Positions 46,386 to 54,327 of a stretch of DNA of 64,000 nt are shown here, one piece after another. The translations under genes and the position numbers were made by a program. How positions within the stretch are numbered: the first letter of the stretch is position 1; every line of letters begins with the position of its first letter. The stretch covers positions 124,001 through 188,000 of the forward strand of contig JAHFSX010000003.1 of assembly GCA_023269675.1 (NCBI GenBank). Direction: 5' to 3'. The notes under the pieces are model-generated. The model worked only from the letters and a program-made list of their open reading frames with translations, did not search any database and was not told the DNA's origin. Source of the DNA: Verrucomicrobiota bacterium. GTDB taxonomy: Bacteria; Verrucomicrobiota; Kiritimatiellia; RFP12; UBA1067.

Positions 46386-49300
46386 ATGAGAACAGCAGTT
46401 TTGCTTGTCATGCCGCTCGCCTGTCTGGCAGGTGTCGTGCAGGTGCCGGGAAAGTGGACGCTGCTGCCGACGGCGGCGGAGACCGCGATGGCGCCGGCAG
46501 CGCCGCCGGCCGTGCCGGTCGCGTCCTCCGGCCAGTCGTCCACGCTCGCGCAGGCGGAGGTGCGGGTGCCGGACGGGACACACGTGACAGAGCTGACGGG
46601 ATGGCCGGGCCTGCGGATCGAGGCGGGCGAGGTCACGCTGGCTTACGCTGCTGCCAAGCTGCCGGCGGGAGGGTTCGCGCGCATGGCGATGCCGCCCGCG
46701 GCGGGTGCGGAATGGCGCGGCTCCACCTTCTGGACGGGCGGCGAGCCGTGGGCCCGCGTGGGCAAAGACTGGATGCATCCCGGCGACGGCTCGGATGTGG
46801 CGCGCGCGTTCGTCGCGCCTGTGGACGGACGCGTGTCGGTCTCCGGCACGGTCAAGAAGCTGCACCTCGACGGCGACGGCGTGAAGGTGTCGATTCAGCA
46901 CAACACGCGGGAAATCTGGTCTGCGGAACTGGACGGCAAAGACGCGGTCGGCAAGGAACCGGCGCTCGCGCTGGAGGTCAAGCAAGGCGATGTCCTGCGG
47001 TTCATTGTCAACCGCCGCGGCGGTTACGCCTGCGACACCACAGGCTGGGACCCGGTCGTGGCGTATGCGGGCGGCGCGGTCTATCGGGCCTCCGAGGGCT
47101 TTTCAGACAAGCAGGGCGCGAACGTGTGGCGCTACGAGTGTTCCGGCGGCGCGGCGACGGCGGCGAGCGAGCCCGAGGTGTACGGGGTCGGCAAAGACTT
47201 CCGGCTCTTCAGAGGCGCGATCGATACGGCAGCGGCCTTCCCGCTCGTGGTCATTGCGGACGGCAACCCTCAGGACGGCTACGGCGGCTACGTGGTCGCG
47301 CTCGACACGGACGGCGCATGGAGCCTGACGCAGGACCCGGGCGGATTGAAAGTGGCGGGTTCGGCTGCAACCTCGGTGATTGTGCGGTACGACGGCACCT
47401 GGGTCGAGGGGCTGAAGCTGCTGGCGGAGATTTCCTGTAGGGCTGGACGTCCCGGACAGCCCCTGCGCGCGTCCGAGACGTCCGCGCGTACTGAAAACGG
47501 ATCGGTCGGGTTGCCGAAGCTCGGCGCGTCCGTCCGTGAAGCCTACGGGAAAGCCGTGGCGGGTGTGCCGCGCGCGCCGGAGCTTGACCTGTTCCTGCTG
47601 GCGGTGTCGGAGTGGGTGCAGGACGACGGTCTCTTCGGCGGCGGGGATGAGGCCCGGCTGGCGGCGTGCATGCGGGAACAGGCCGAACGGACGGAACGGA
47701 TCACGGGAACGCCTGTCGCGCCGGAGGGGTCGGGCTGGGAGGGCTATCTGCGGGCGCGGCTGCTGAAGCGGAGCGCGCTGCTGTCCGATCCCCAACTGAA
47801 TTTCGGCAAGGTGCTCTTCTGCACGCGCAAGAACCCCTCGTGGAACCACGAGGTGGCGCAGTATTTCGGCTGGCGCCAGCGGCCCGGCGGCAGCCTGCAC
47901 CTGCTGGAGAGGCCGGGCGTCTCGCTGGCCAGCCGCGACCTGGTCAAGGGACAGTTGCCGTCCGGCAGTTTTCTCGAACCCCGCTTGTCGTACGACGCCA
48001 AGCGGATCCTGTTCTCGTTCGTCGCGACCGAGGGCGCGCAAGACCCGCGCTCGCTGCCGCGCAACGAGACCGACACGAACCACCACTACTTTCACCTGTA
48101 TGAGATCGGCAGCGACGGGACGGGGCTGCGGCAGATCACAAACGACAGCTACGACGACCTGATGCCGGAATGGTTGCCGGACGGCGGAATCGCCTTCGTC
48201 TCTACGCGCCGCCGCGCGACCTCGCGCTGCTTCTGGTGGGGCTACAGCGACCGCTGGCACTCCTTCACGCTGTTCCGCATGAACCCCGACGGCTCAAAGA
48301 TCCAGCAGCTCTCGTGGAACGACGTGAACGAGTGGTTCCCGTCGGTATCGAACAGCGGCCATCTGCTCTTCGCGCGCTGGGACTACATCGACCGCGACGC
48401 GGTCACACATCAGAACCTCTGGTCCATGCGCCCGGACGGCACCAACCCCATGGCCGTCTGGGGGAACGAGACTCCCAAGCCGCACTGCACCTTCCAGGCC
48501 AAGGCGGTGCCGGGCAGCAGCAAGATCGTCTGCGTCGCCTCCGCCCACCACGCGATCACCGGCGGGCCGGTGCTCCTGATCGACCCCACGGTCCACAACA
48601 ACAGCGAAGCGGCGGTGACACACCTGACGCCGGGCCACTATCCCGAAGCCGAGAAGGGTCCGAACGGCGAATGGTACAACGCGCCCTGGCCCTTATCCGA
48701 GCGGCTGTTCCTCGTGGCTTACAGCCGCGACGGCCTGATGTACGAGCCCGCGCGCCACAACCCCGACACCGCGCTCGGACTCTATGTGATGGACGGACAA
48801 GGCAACCGCGAGGTGCTCTACCGCGACGGCACCATCGGCGCGACCTGCCCGGCGCCGCTCGCGCCGCGCCTGGCTCCGCCGGAGTTGCCCTCGGTCAGAA
48901 ACCTGCTGCTGGCGAAGCGCGGCTTGGGCGAGGTGTTCCTTTCGGACGTCTACGAGGGGCTCCCCCAGGCCGCGCGCGGCACGCTCAAGCAGATCCGCGT
49001 GGTGCAGCTCTTCCCCAAAACGACGCGTGACTCGAACGTGCCGCGCATCGGCGTGGCGGGCGAAGAGAACACGCGGGCGGTGCTGGGCGTGACGCCGGTC
49101 GAGGCGGACGGCTCGGCGCGCTTCCTCGTGCCGGCGGGCAAGCCGTTCCTCTTCCAGGTGCTGGACGGGGAAGGGTTCGCCTACCGGACCATGCGCTCCA
49201 GCACCTCGCTCATGCCGGGCGAGCGCGTTTCGTGCGTCGGCTGCCACGAGAACAAGATGGCGGTCTCGGCGGCCGCGCTGAAAACGGTCGCCGCGATGAA

Positions 49301-49802
49301 GCGGCCGGCGGCCGAGCTGACGCCCACGCCGGAGTCGGGCCGCCCCTACGGGTTTGTCGAGAACGTGCAGCCGATCCTCGACGCCCGGTGCGTGCGCTGC
49401 CACAACGACCAAGAGGCCAAGGCCGGGATCAACCTCTCGCGCACGATCGTCGGCCCGCACGGCTACACCGCGTCCTACGACTCGCTCTGCTACGCGAAGG
49501 GGGCGGACGGCAAGGCGGTGCGCCGCCTGTCGAAAAAAACAGGCCGGCCGCTGGTGACCTGTTTCCCGATGCGCAACCAGATCCAGGTGACGCCCGAGGG
49601 CGGCGCCGACGGCGCGCGCGGAAGCGGGCTGATTGCGGCGCTCAAAGCGGGACAGGCCGAAACGAAACTGACGGCCGAGGAGCTGCGCCGCATCGGCACG
49701 TGGCTCGACCTCAACGCGGTCTTCTACGGCGTGTACGAGCCCGAGGCGCAACTCGCGCTGCAGCGCGAAGGCAAGCTCGTGCCCATGCCGGCGATCCAGT
49801 GA
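46386..49802 (+). CDS. Secreted propeller protein with N-terminal beta-sandwich module and two CxxCH motifs (1138 aa)
   Basis: A signal peptide (MRTAVLLVMPLACLAGVV) is followed by a CBM-like beta-sandwich (about 110-225; WMHPGDGSDVARAFVAPVDG, LRFIVNRRGGYACDTTGWDP) that I know from other secreted carbohydrate-active proteins. The shared core follows: LLSDPQLNFGKVLFCTRKN, LYEIGSDGTGLRQITNDSYD, EWLPDGGIAFVSTRR and VSNSGHLLFARWDYIDR. Haem-type motifs are C950-VGC-H954 in MPGERVSCVGCHE and C1002-VRC-H1006 in ILDARCVRCHND. IGTWLDLNAVFYGVY closes the protein. Third of the tandem set, behind a double hairpin. GAGG precedes ATG 46386. Confidence 0.8.
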   Translation: MRTAVLLVMPLACLAGVVQVPGKWTLLPTAAETAMAPAAPPAVPVASSGQSSTLAQAEVRVPDGTHVTELTGWPGLRIEAGEVTLAYAAAKLPAGGFARMAMPPAAGAEWRGSTFWTGGEPWARVGKDWMHPGDGSDVARAFVAPVDGRVSVSGTVKKLHLDGDGVKVSIQHNTREIWSAELDGKDAVGKEPALALEVKQGDVLRFIVNRRGGYACDTTGWDPVVAYAGGAVYRASEGFSDKQGANVWRYECSGGAATAASEPEVYGVGKDFRLFRGAIDTAAAFPLVVIADGNPQDGYGGYVVALDTDGAWSLTQDPGGLKVAGSAATSVIVRYDGTWVEGLKLLAEISCRAGRPGQPLRASETSARTENGSVGLPKLGASVREAYGKAVAGVPRAPELDLFLLAVSEWVQDDGLFGGGDEARLAACMREQAERTERITGTPVAPEGSGWEGYLRARLLKRSALLSDPQLNFGKVLFCTRKNPSWNHEVAQYFGWRQRPGGSLHLLERPGVSLASRDLVKGQLPSGSFLEPRLSYDAKRILFSFVATEGAQDPRSLPRNETDTNHHYFHLYEIGSDGTGLRQITNDSYDDLMPEWLPDGGIAFVSTRRRATSRCFWWGYSDRWHSFTLFRMNPDGSKIQQLSWNDVNEWFPSVSNSGHLLFARWDYIDRDAVTHQNLWSMRPDGTNPMAVWGNETPKPHCTFQAKAVPGSSKIVCVASAHHAITGGPVLLIDPTVHNNSEAAVTHLTPGHYPEAEKGPNGEWYNAPWPLSERLFLVAYSRDGLMYEPARHNPDTALGLYVMDGQGNREVLYRDGTIGATCPAPLAPRLAPPELPSVRNLLLAKRGLGEVFLSDVYEGLPQAARGTLKQIRVVQLFPKTTRDSNVPRIGVAGEENTRAVLGVTPVEADGSARFLVPAGKPFLFQVLDGEGFAYRTMRSSTSLMPGERVSCVGCHENKMAVSAAALKTVAAMKRPAAELTPTPESGRPYGFVENVQPILDARCVRCHNDQEAKAGINLSRTIVGPHGYTASYDSLCYAKGADGKAVRRLSKKTGRPLVTCFPMRNQIQVTPEGGADGARGSGLIAALKAGQAETKLTAEELRRIGTWLDLNAVFYGVYEPEAQLALQREGKLVPMPAIQ

Positions 49803-49815
49803 GGCGGTCATGCCA

Positions 49816-49850
49816 AGCACTCCGTGCCGCCGTTTCTGGCCGATCAACGG
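49816..49850. repeat. Truncated copy of the GCACTCCGTGCCGCC element
   Basis: This 35-nt stretch matches 60030-60064 at 30 positions. Only the left arm and loop are kept here. It begins the 440-bp gap 49803-50242, which otherwise holds two palindromes and a promoter and no other gene. Confidence 0.6.
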
Positions 49851-49913
49851 CTCGTGTAGTGTCCCCAAAACAACATGACGGTTGCTGTCCGGCCTCGTGT
49901 TTTAGCCTTGTTC

Positions 49914-49980
49914 GTAGTACCGCCTTCAGGCGGAATTCCAAGGTATCCCCTCACCGGTTTCCGCCTGAAGGCGGTACTAC
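49914..49980. repeat. Nested palindrome of the CCGCCTTCAGGCGG class
   Basis: The perfect outer stem GTAGTACCGCC/GGCGGTACTAC encloses hairpins CCGCCTTCAGGCGG and CCGCCTGAAGGCGG. It has the same architecture as 28476-28542 and 10203-10269. Confidence 0.83.
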
Positions 49981-50011
49981 AAACCCTGGACCGCGTATAA
50001 CCATTTAAGGG

Positions 50012-50152
50012 TGCGCTGAGAAAGTCGACCATGCACGGTCGGGACGGAGCCCGACCCTCCAGAATGCGAGAACAGCACGCCTCTGCGCGCGTGGAGGGAC
50101 GACCTCCGTGTCGTCCACCGACTTTCTGAGCGCATCCCGGTTAAGGGATGCG
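50012..50152. repeat. Large nested palindrome followed by a hairpin
   Basis: The outer stem TGCGCTGAGAAAGTCG (50012-50027) pairs with CGACTTTCTGAGCGCA (50119-50134), one mismatch. Inside are GGTCGGG/CCCGACC, CCTCCA/TGGAGG and ACGAC/GTCGT pairs. CGCATCCC/GGGATGCG (50131-50152) follows. Confidence 0.75.
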
Positions 50153-50184
50153 ACACCAAAAGGTCAGACAGGGCGCCCCGCGCA

Positions 50185-50213
50185 TTGACAACGGCACGCG
50201 GCGGGACTACAGT
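50185..50213 (+). promoter_or_regulatory. Near-consensus sigma-70 promoter
   Basis: A perfect TTGACA (50185-50190), a 17-nt spacer and TACAGT (50208-50213) lie 30 nt before the start of the 121-residue protein. Confidence 0.82.
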
Positions 50214-50242
50214 ACGCCGAACATTGGTCAGAGAAAGGGTTG

Positions 50243-50608
50243 ATGGGTGAAAGTATGGATAATGATCGTGCCTATGTCCTGAGATACCGCCTGGAAGGCA
50301 GCCAAGAGGACGAGTGCATTTCCGTCTCGACGTTCGACATCACCGAATACGAGTGCGGGCTCAAGGCCGGAGACAAGGTCCGGTTGAGAACAGATCTGAA
50401 GGTCCTCGACGATGACGAGCAGGAGACCGGCTGCGTTTACAAGGCGGGAGAAGTCTGGACCGTGCTCACGGGCTCCAGCCAAGATCCGGAAACGCTCTGG
50501 CTCAGGCAGGCCGACGGCGAGCTGCATTCGTGGGACGACGATTATTCCATCTTCGAGCAGTTCGAGCGGGTTAAAGAAACAGGCTCCGGTGTCGTTTCCC
50601 CCAACTGA
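50243..50608 (+). CDS. Small acidic protein of unknown function (121 aa)
   Basis: No family is recognised. It is soluble, rich in Asp and Glu, with YVLRYRLEGSQEDECISVS, KAGDKVRLRTDL, YKAGEVWTVLTG and WDDDYSIFEQFERV, which reads like a small beta-barrel (SH3-like or KOW-like) fold. Its strong dedicated promoter implies high expression. GAAAGGG precedes ATG 50243; ATG 50255 is an alternative start. It converges with the AraC regulator with a 25-bp gap. Confidence 0.65.
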   Translation: MGESMDNDRAYVLRYRLEGSQEDECISVSTFDITEYECGLKAGDKVRLRTDLKVLDDDEQETGCVYKAGEVWTVLTGSSQDPETLWLRQADGELHSWDDDYSIFEQFERVKETGSGVVSPN

Positions 50609-50633
50609 ACAGCCCCGCCTTTTTGTAAAAACG

Positions 50634-51626
50634 TCAGGGCGCGCGCCGTGCCGGTGAGCGCGCGTCGGGCTTAACACGTCCGCGCCGTGTTTCGGCCGCA
50701 GGGCTCTGGCCGTCATCGCGGTCGCTGGCGCGGCGCGGGCCGGTGTCGCCCCTGCGGCAGGCGAGGGGCGTGATGCCCGTGTGGCGCTTGAACAGGCTGG
50801 CGAAGTGCTGCGAGGTGCAGAAGCCGAGGCGCATCGCGATCTCGGTGACGGGCGCGGCGGTTTCTTGCAGCAGCGCGCGGGCGGCCTTCATGCGGCAGGC
50901 GAGCAGGAACTGGCGCGGCGGCAGGCCCGCCACCGCGCGGAAGCGCGTGATGAAGTGGGTGGGCGCCAGGCCCGCCTGACGCGCCAGATCCGCCACCGCG
51001 TACTCGTTCTCCGGATGGGCCTGCATGTCGCGCATGAGCGTCATCAGCCGGGCCTCGCCCGGCGGGACGGTATGCGCGTGCGCGGAGGAAAGAACCTCCA
51101 TCAGCAGCTCCAGCAGCGTGGTCCGCAGCCGCAAGGTCCGCAGATCCGTGGCGGGCTCGTCATGCAGCAAGTGCAGCGTCTGGAACAGGCGCTTGACGCG
51201 CTCCGTCCCGCGGAAGTGCCGGTAAGGGATATTCAACAGGGCCTGCCGCAAGGCCGCCGCCTCGCGCGGCGGCTGCTGCAGGAAGTCCGGCGCCTTCGCG
51301 TCGAGGCGCAAGATCAGCCAGTACAGGATCAGGCCCTTGGGGTGTTCGCTCACCGTGTGGCGCTCGCCCGGGAGGTTCACGAACACTTCGCCGGGCGCCA
51401 GCCGGTAGGCGCGCCCGTTGAACCCGAACGTCAGCGCGTTGCGCACGCAGCAGTGGATCTCCATGCAGCCGGAGTGCCAGTGCTCCGGCACGTCGGGCCG
51501 CGGGTTGCGGTAGTGGCAGTAGCCGAGCATGGGCACGGCCGGGATGCCGACCTCCGCGAGGTTCAGCACGCGGCGCTCCGAGGTGTTCATGTAATCGAAA
51601 CGCAGATTGGAAATGGCGCGCGACAT
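50634..51626 (-). CDS. AraC-family transcriptional regulator
   Basis: 330 residues. An N-terminal cupin-like sensing domain (about 40-130; HWHSGCMEIHCCV, APGEVFVNLPGERH) precedes two helix-turn-helix motifs (about 195-300; VADLARQAGLAPTHFITRFRAV and EIAMRLGFCTSQHFASLFKRHTG). The last 30 residues are Arg-rich and probably disordered. Such regulators commonly control glycan uptake and breakdown. It is divergent from the ROK gene that opens the amino-sugar locus. Its promoter overlaps a perfect palindrome, suggesting autoregulation. Confidence 0.9.
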   Translation of the reverse strand: MSRAISNLRFDYMNTSERRVLNLAEVGIPAVPMLGYCHYRNPRPDVPEHWHSGCMEIHCCVRNALTFGFNGRAYRLAPGEVFVNLPGERHTVSEHPKGLILYWLILRLDAKAPDFLQQPPREAAALRQALLNIPYRHFRGTERVKRLFQTLHLLHDEPATDLRTLRLRTTLLELLMEVLSSAHAHTVPPGEARLMTLMRDMQAHPENEYAVADLARQAGLAPTHFITRFRAVAGLPPRQFLLACRMKAARALLQETAAPVTEIAMRLGFCTSQHFASLFKRHTGITPLACRRGDTGPRRASDRDDGQSPAAETRRGRVKPDARSPARRAP

Positions 51627-51629
51627 GTG

Positions 51630-51662
51630 CGTAATATTACGGAATTAGTATTGTGAACGCAA
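51630..51662 (-). promoter_or_regulatory. Promoter of the AraC gene overlapped by a 12-bp palindromic operator candidate
   Basis: On the minus strand, TTGCGT (51662-51657), a 17-nt spacer and TAATAT (51639-51634). The palindrome CGTAATATTACG (51630-51641) covers the -10 box and ends 4 nt from the start codon, so the transcript would be nearly leaderless. Confidence 0.6.
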
Positions 51663-51758
51663 GAGGATAGCGCATCCTATAAGCTATGCACACAAGCGAC
51701 CGGTCAACGGAGCCTCTTGAGCGGGAACGAGCGACGGGAATGAAGGCTCGGGCGGGTC

Positions 51759-51845
51759 GGATTAAGATTGGGATTAGGATTACGGTTGCGGGTCCGAAAG
51801 GTACCCGGTTCCTCCTAATCCTGATCGTGCGCTTAATCGTAATCG
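51759..51845. repeat. Periodic quasi-palindrome (6-nt GATTAN word)
   Basis: GGATTAAGATTGGGATTAGG and on (51759-51785) faces CCTCCTAATCCTGATCGTGC and on (51811-51845). A central CGGGT/ACCCG pair closes the loop. It lies in the leader of the ROK gene, in a divergent gap. Confidence 0.78.
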
Positions 51846-51899
51846 TTTGAAGTTATCGACGAGACGGTGCCGTGTGTGAGGGTACGGAAGGAGGCTGAG

Positions 51900-53270
51900 A
51901 TGTTCGAGACCAACGTGCAGGCCAAGGCGGCTCTGAAAAGGGATTTCAAACCGCCGATCACGCTGCTGCAGGAGCTGCAGCGCGCCGCGCGGCCGGGGGG
52001 CAAGACTCTGGTGATCGCCTGGGAGCGCGAGAACGGCTACGTCATGCGGTATGACCTGCCGCTGCCGACGCGCGCGGAGGACTCGCCCGAGGTGCTGCTG
52101 CTGGCCGAGCGCATCGTCAAGTTCCTGCTCTGGGCGGGCGGCGGCTGGCGCCTGATGCTGTGCGGTCCCCGCAAGCTCTGCCTGGCGATCAAACAGCAGT
52201 ACACCAAGGCGGGCGCGCGCTCCTTCGATGTCGAGTTCATGGCCGGCGTCTACGGCCGCCCGATGGTGGTGGAGCTGAGGCCCCTGGCCGAGATGCCGCA
52301 GTCCTACGAGCGCGCCCTGCTGATGGACAACCGCACCAGCGGCTGCCGCCTGGGCTTCGATCTGGGCGCGAGCGATTTCAAGATCAGCGCGGTCAAGCGC
52401 GGCAAGGTGGTGTTCAGCGAGGAGTTCCCGTGGGACCCGCGCAACCAGGCCGACCCGGAGTACCACTATGCGAAGCTCAACGAGGGGCTGAAAAAGGCGG
52501 CCGCGCGGCTGCCGCGCGTGGACGCGATCGGCGGCAGCACGGCGGGCGTGGTGGTGGACAACCGCATCCAGGTGGCGTCGCTTTTCCGGGCCGTGCCGCC
52601 GGAGCGCTATCCCGAGGCGCAGAACATCTTCCACCGCCTGCGTCAGGAGTGGGACGTGCCGGTGGAGGTGGCGAATGACGGCGACGTGACCGCGCTGGCG
52701 GGCCTGATGTGCCACGGCAAAAAGGGCATTCTGGGCGTGTCCATGGGCTCGAGCGAGGCGGCGGGCTTCATCGACCGCAGGGGCTGCCTCACGGGGAGGC
52801 TCTCCGAGCTGGCCTTCGCGCCGGTGGACCTGCATCCCTCCGCCCCGGCTGACGAATGGTCGGGCGACACCGGCGTGGGCGCGATGTACTTCTCGCAGCA
52901 GGCGGTGAACCATCTGGCGGTAAAGAAGGGCATCCGCTTCCCCGCCAAGATGCCGCTGCCGGAACGGCTGAAGAAGGTGCAGGAGCGCATGCTGGACGGC
53001 GACGTCACGGCCCTGACCATCTTCCAGAAGATCGGACTCTATCTCGGCTACACCGTGCCGTGGTACCGCGAGTTCTACGGGTTCGACAGCCTGATGATCC
53101 TCGGCCGCGTGACCTCCGGGCCCGGCGGCGTCATGATCCTCGAGACCGCGCGCCTGATCCTGGCGGACCAGTTCCCGGAGCTCGCCGAACAGGTCGAGGT
53201 CTTCATGCCGGACGAGAAGGCGCGGCGTGTGGGCCAGTCCGTGGCGGCCGCCTCGCTGCCGCTGATCTGA
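51900..53270 (+). CDS. ROK-family protein (sugar kinase or regulator-like)
   Basis: 456 residues. An N-terminal extension of about 150 residues precedes the ROK core. The ATP-binding motif LGFDLGASDFKISAVKRG, the GGSTAGVVVDN segment and VANDGDVTALAGL are clear, then GVSMGSSEAAGFID. The Cys-rich zinc motif usual in ROK kinases is not visible. It opens the amino-sugar locus and may phosphorylate a hexose or hexosamine. AAGGAGG precedes ATG 51900. The N-terminal extension has no helix-turn-helix I can recognise. Confidence 0.75.
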   Translation: MFETNVQAKAALKRDFKPPITLLQELQRAARPGGKTLVIAWERENGYVMRYDLPLPTRAEDSPEVLLLAERIVKFLLWAGGGWRLMLCGPRKLCLAIKQQYTKAGARSFDVEFMAGVYGRPMVVELRPLAEMPQSYERALLMDNRTSGCRLGFDLGASDFKISAVKRGKVVFSEEFPWDPRNQADPEYHYAKLNEGLKKAAARLPRVDAIGGSTAGVVVDNRIQVASLFRAVPPERYPEAQNIFHRLRQEWDVPVEVANDGDVTALAGLMCHGKKGILGVSMGSSEAAGFIDRRGCLTGRLSELAFAPVDLHPSAPADEWSGDTGVGAMYFSQQAVNHLAVKKGIRFPAKMPLPERLKKVQERMLDGDVTALTIFQKIGLYLGYTVPWYREFYGFDSLMILGRVTSGPGGVMILETARLILADQFPELAEQVEVFMPDEKARRVGQSVAAASLPLI

Positions 53271-53278
53271 GAAATTCC

Positions 53279-53359
53279 CAACACTAAGACACGAAGACTC
53301 CAAGAAGAAAAAAGCAGATCCTTCTGATTTCTTTGAGTCTTTGAGTCTTTGTGTTCAAT
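53279..53359. repeat. Periodic quasi-palindrome (8-nt GACACGAA/GACTCAAA word)
   Basis: The left arm has CACTAAGACACGAAGACTCC. The right arm has TTTGAGTCTTTGAGTCTTTG, three exact 8-nt steps. It lies between the ROK and PIG-L genes. Confidence 0.8.
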
Positions 53360-53382
53360 GTCGCTAAAAAGGATGGTTTCCG

Positions 53383-54225
53383 ATGAAATTGACCAACACG
53401 ACGGCTGACATCTTCGTGCCGGACGGGCGGCCGGCGGAGGCGGCGCTGGCGCGCACAACCCATCTGGGCGTGGGCGCGCATCAGGACGATCTGGAGTTCA
53501 TGGCGGTCCACGGCATCCTGGCGTGCTTCGGCCAGCCTGACGCGTCGTTCTGCGGCGTGACCTGCACCGACGGCGCGGGCAGCTCGCGGAGCGGCGTGTA
53601 TGCGGCCTATACGGACGAGCAGATGAAGGCCGTGAGGCGCGCGGAGCAGCGCACGGCCGCGATGGTCGGCCGTTACGGGGCGATGCTGCAGCTTGACTTC
53701 AGCAGCCGGCAGGTGAAGGCGCAGGACAATGCGGCGGTCGTGGACGATCTCGCCGCGATTCTGCGCGCCACGCGGCCGCAGACCGTCTACACGCACGTGC
53801 CGTCCGACAAGCACGACACGCACGTGGGCGTGGTGCGCGCGCTGGTCGCGGCGGTCCGGCGTCTGCCGCCGGCCGATCGGCCGCAAAACGTGTATGGCTG
53901 CGAGATCTGGCGCGATCTGGACTGGCTGCCGGATGAGAGCAAGGTGGTGCTGGACGTGAGCGGCCGCCCCAACATCTCCGCGGCGCTTTCGGGGGTTTTC
54001 GACTCGCAGATCTCGGGCGGCAAGCGCTATGATGACGCGGTCATGGGGCGGCGCAAGGCCCACGCGACCTTCTTCGAGTCGCATGCGGTGGATGCGGCGA
54101 CGATGCTCACCTTCGCGATGGACCTGAGTCCGCTGGTGAGGGACGACACCCTCTCGATCGCGGCCTACACGGCCGGGTTGATCGACGCGCTCAAGGCGGA
54201 TGTGGTCAAACGGATAGGCGGGTAG
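53383..54225 (+). CDS. PIG-L/LmbE-family N-deacetylase
   Basis: 280 residues. The zinc motif reads GVGAHQDDLEFMA (AHxDD), and HVPSDKHDTHVGVVRA supplies the third ligand His. Members remove the acetyl group from N-acetylglucosaminyl compounds. The variant AHQDD in place of AHPDD is common in environmental members. No signal peptide. Between a ROK protein and a NahK-like kinase, an amino-sugar substrate is likely. Confidence 0.85.
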   Translation: MKLTNTTADIFVPDGRPAEAALARTTHLGVGAHQDDLEFMAVHGILACFGQPDASFCGVTCTDGAGSSRSGVYAAYTDEQMKAVRRAEQRTAAMVGRYGAMLQLDFSSRQVKAQDNAAVVDDLAAILRATRPQTVYTHVPSDKHDTHVGVVRALVAAVRRLPPADRPQNVYGCEIWRDLDWLPDESKVVLDVSGRPNISAALSGVFDSQISGGKRYDDAVMGRRKAHATFFESHAVDAATMLTFAMDLSPLVRDDTLSIAAYTAGLIDALKADVVKRIGG

Positions 54226-54237
54226 TCGACGGGGGAC

Positions 54238-54310
54238 GGCGGCGCGGAGCGCTCGCCCTACCCGACGGGGCGAGGCGTGTTTTTGGTAGGGCGAGCGCTC
54301 CTGCGCCGCC
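54238..54310. repeat. Quasi-palindrome with 25-nt arms (GGTAGGGCGAGCGCTC)
   Basis: GGCGGCGCGGAGCGCTCGCC and on (54238-54262) is mirrored by GGTAGGGCGAGCGCTCCTGC and on (54285-54310). It ends 17 nt before the start of the NahK-like gene, so it forms that gene's leader. Confidence 0.8.
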
Positions 54311-54327
54311 GGACAGCGGGAGAGCGT

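Noticed and set aside
43455..46985. A 1176-codon minus-strand open frame spanning propeller genes 2 and 3
   Set aside because: It crosses an intergenic double hairpin and two well-supported genes and is Arg/His/Gln-rich with no recognisable domain.
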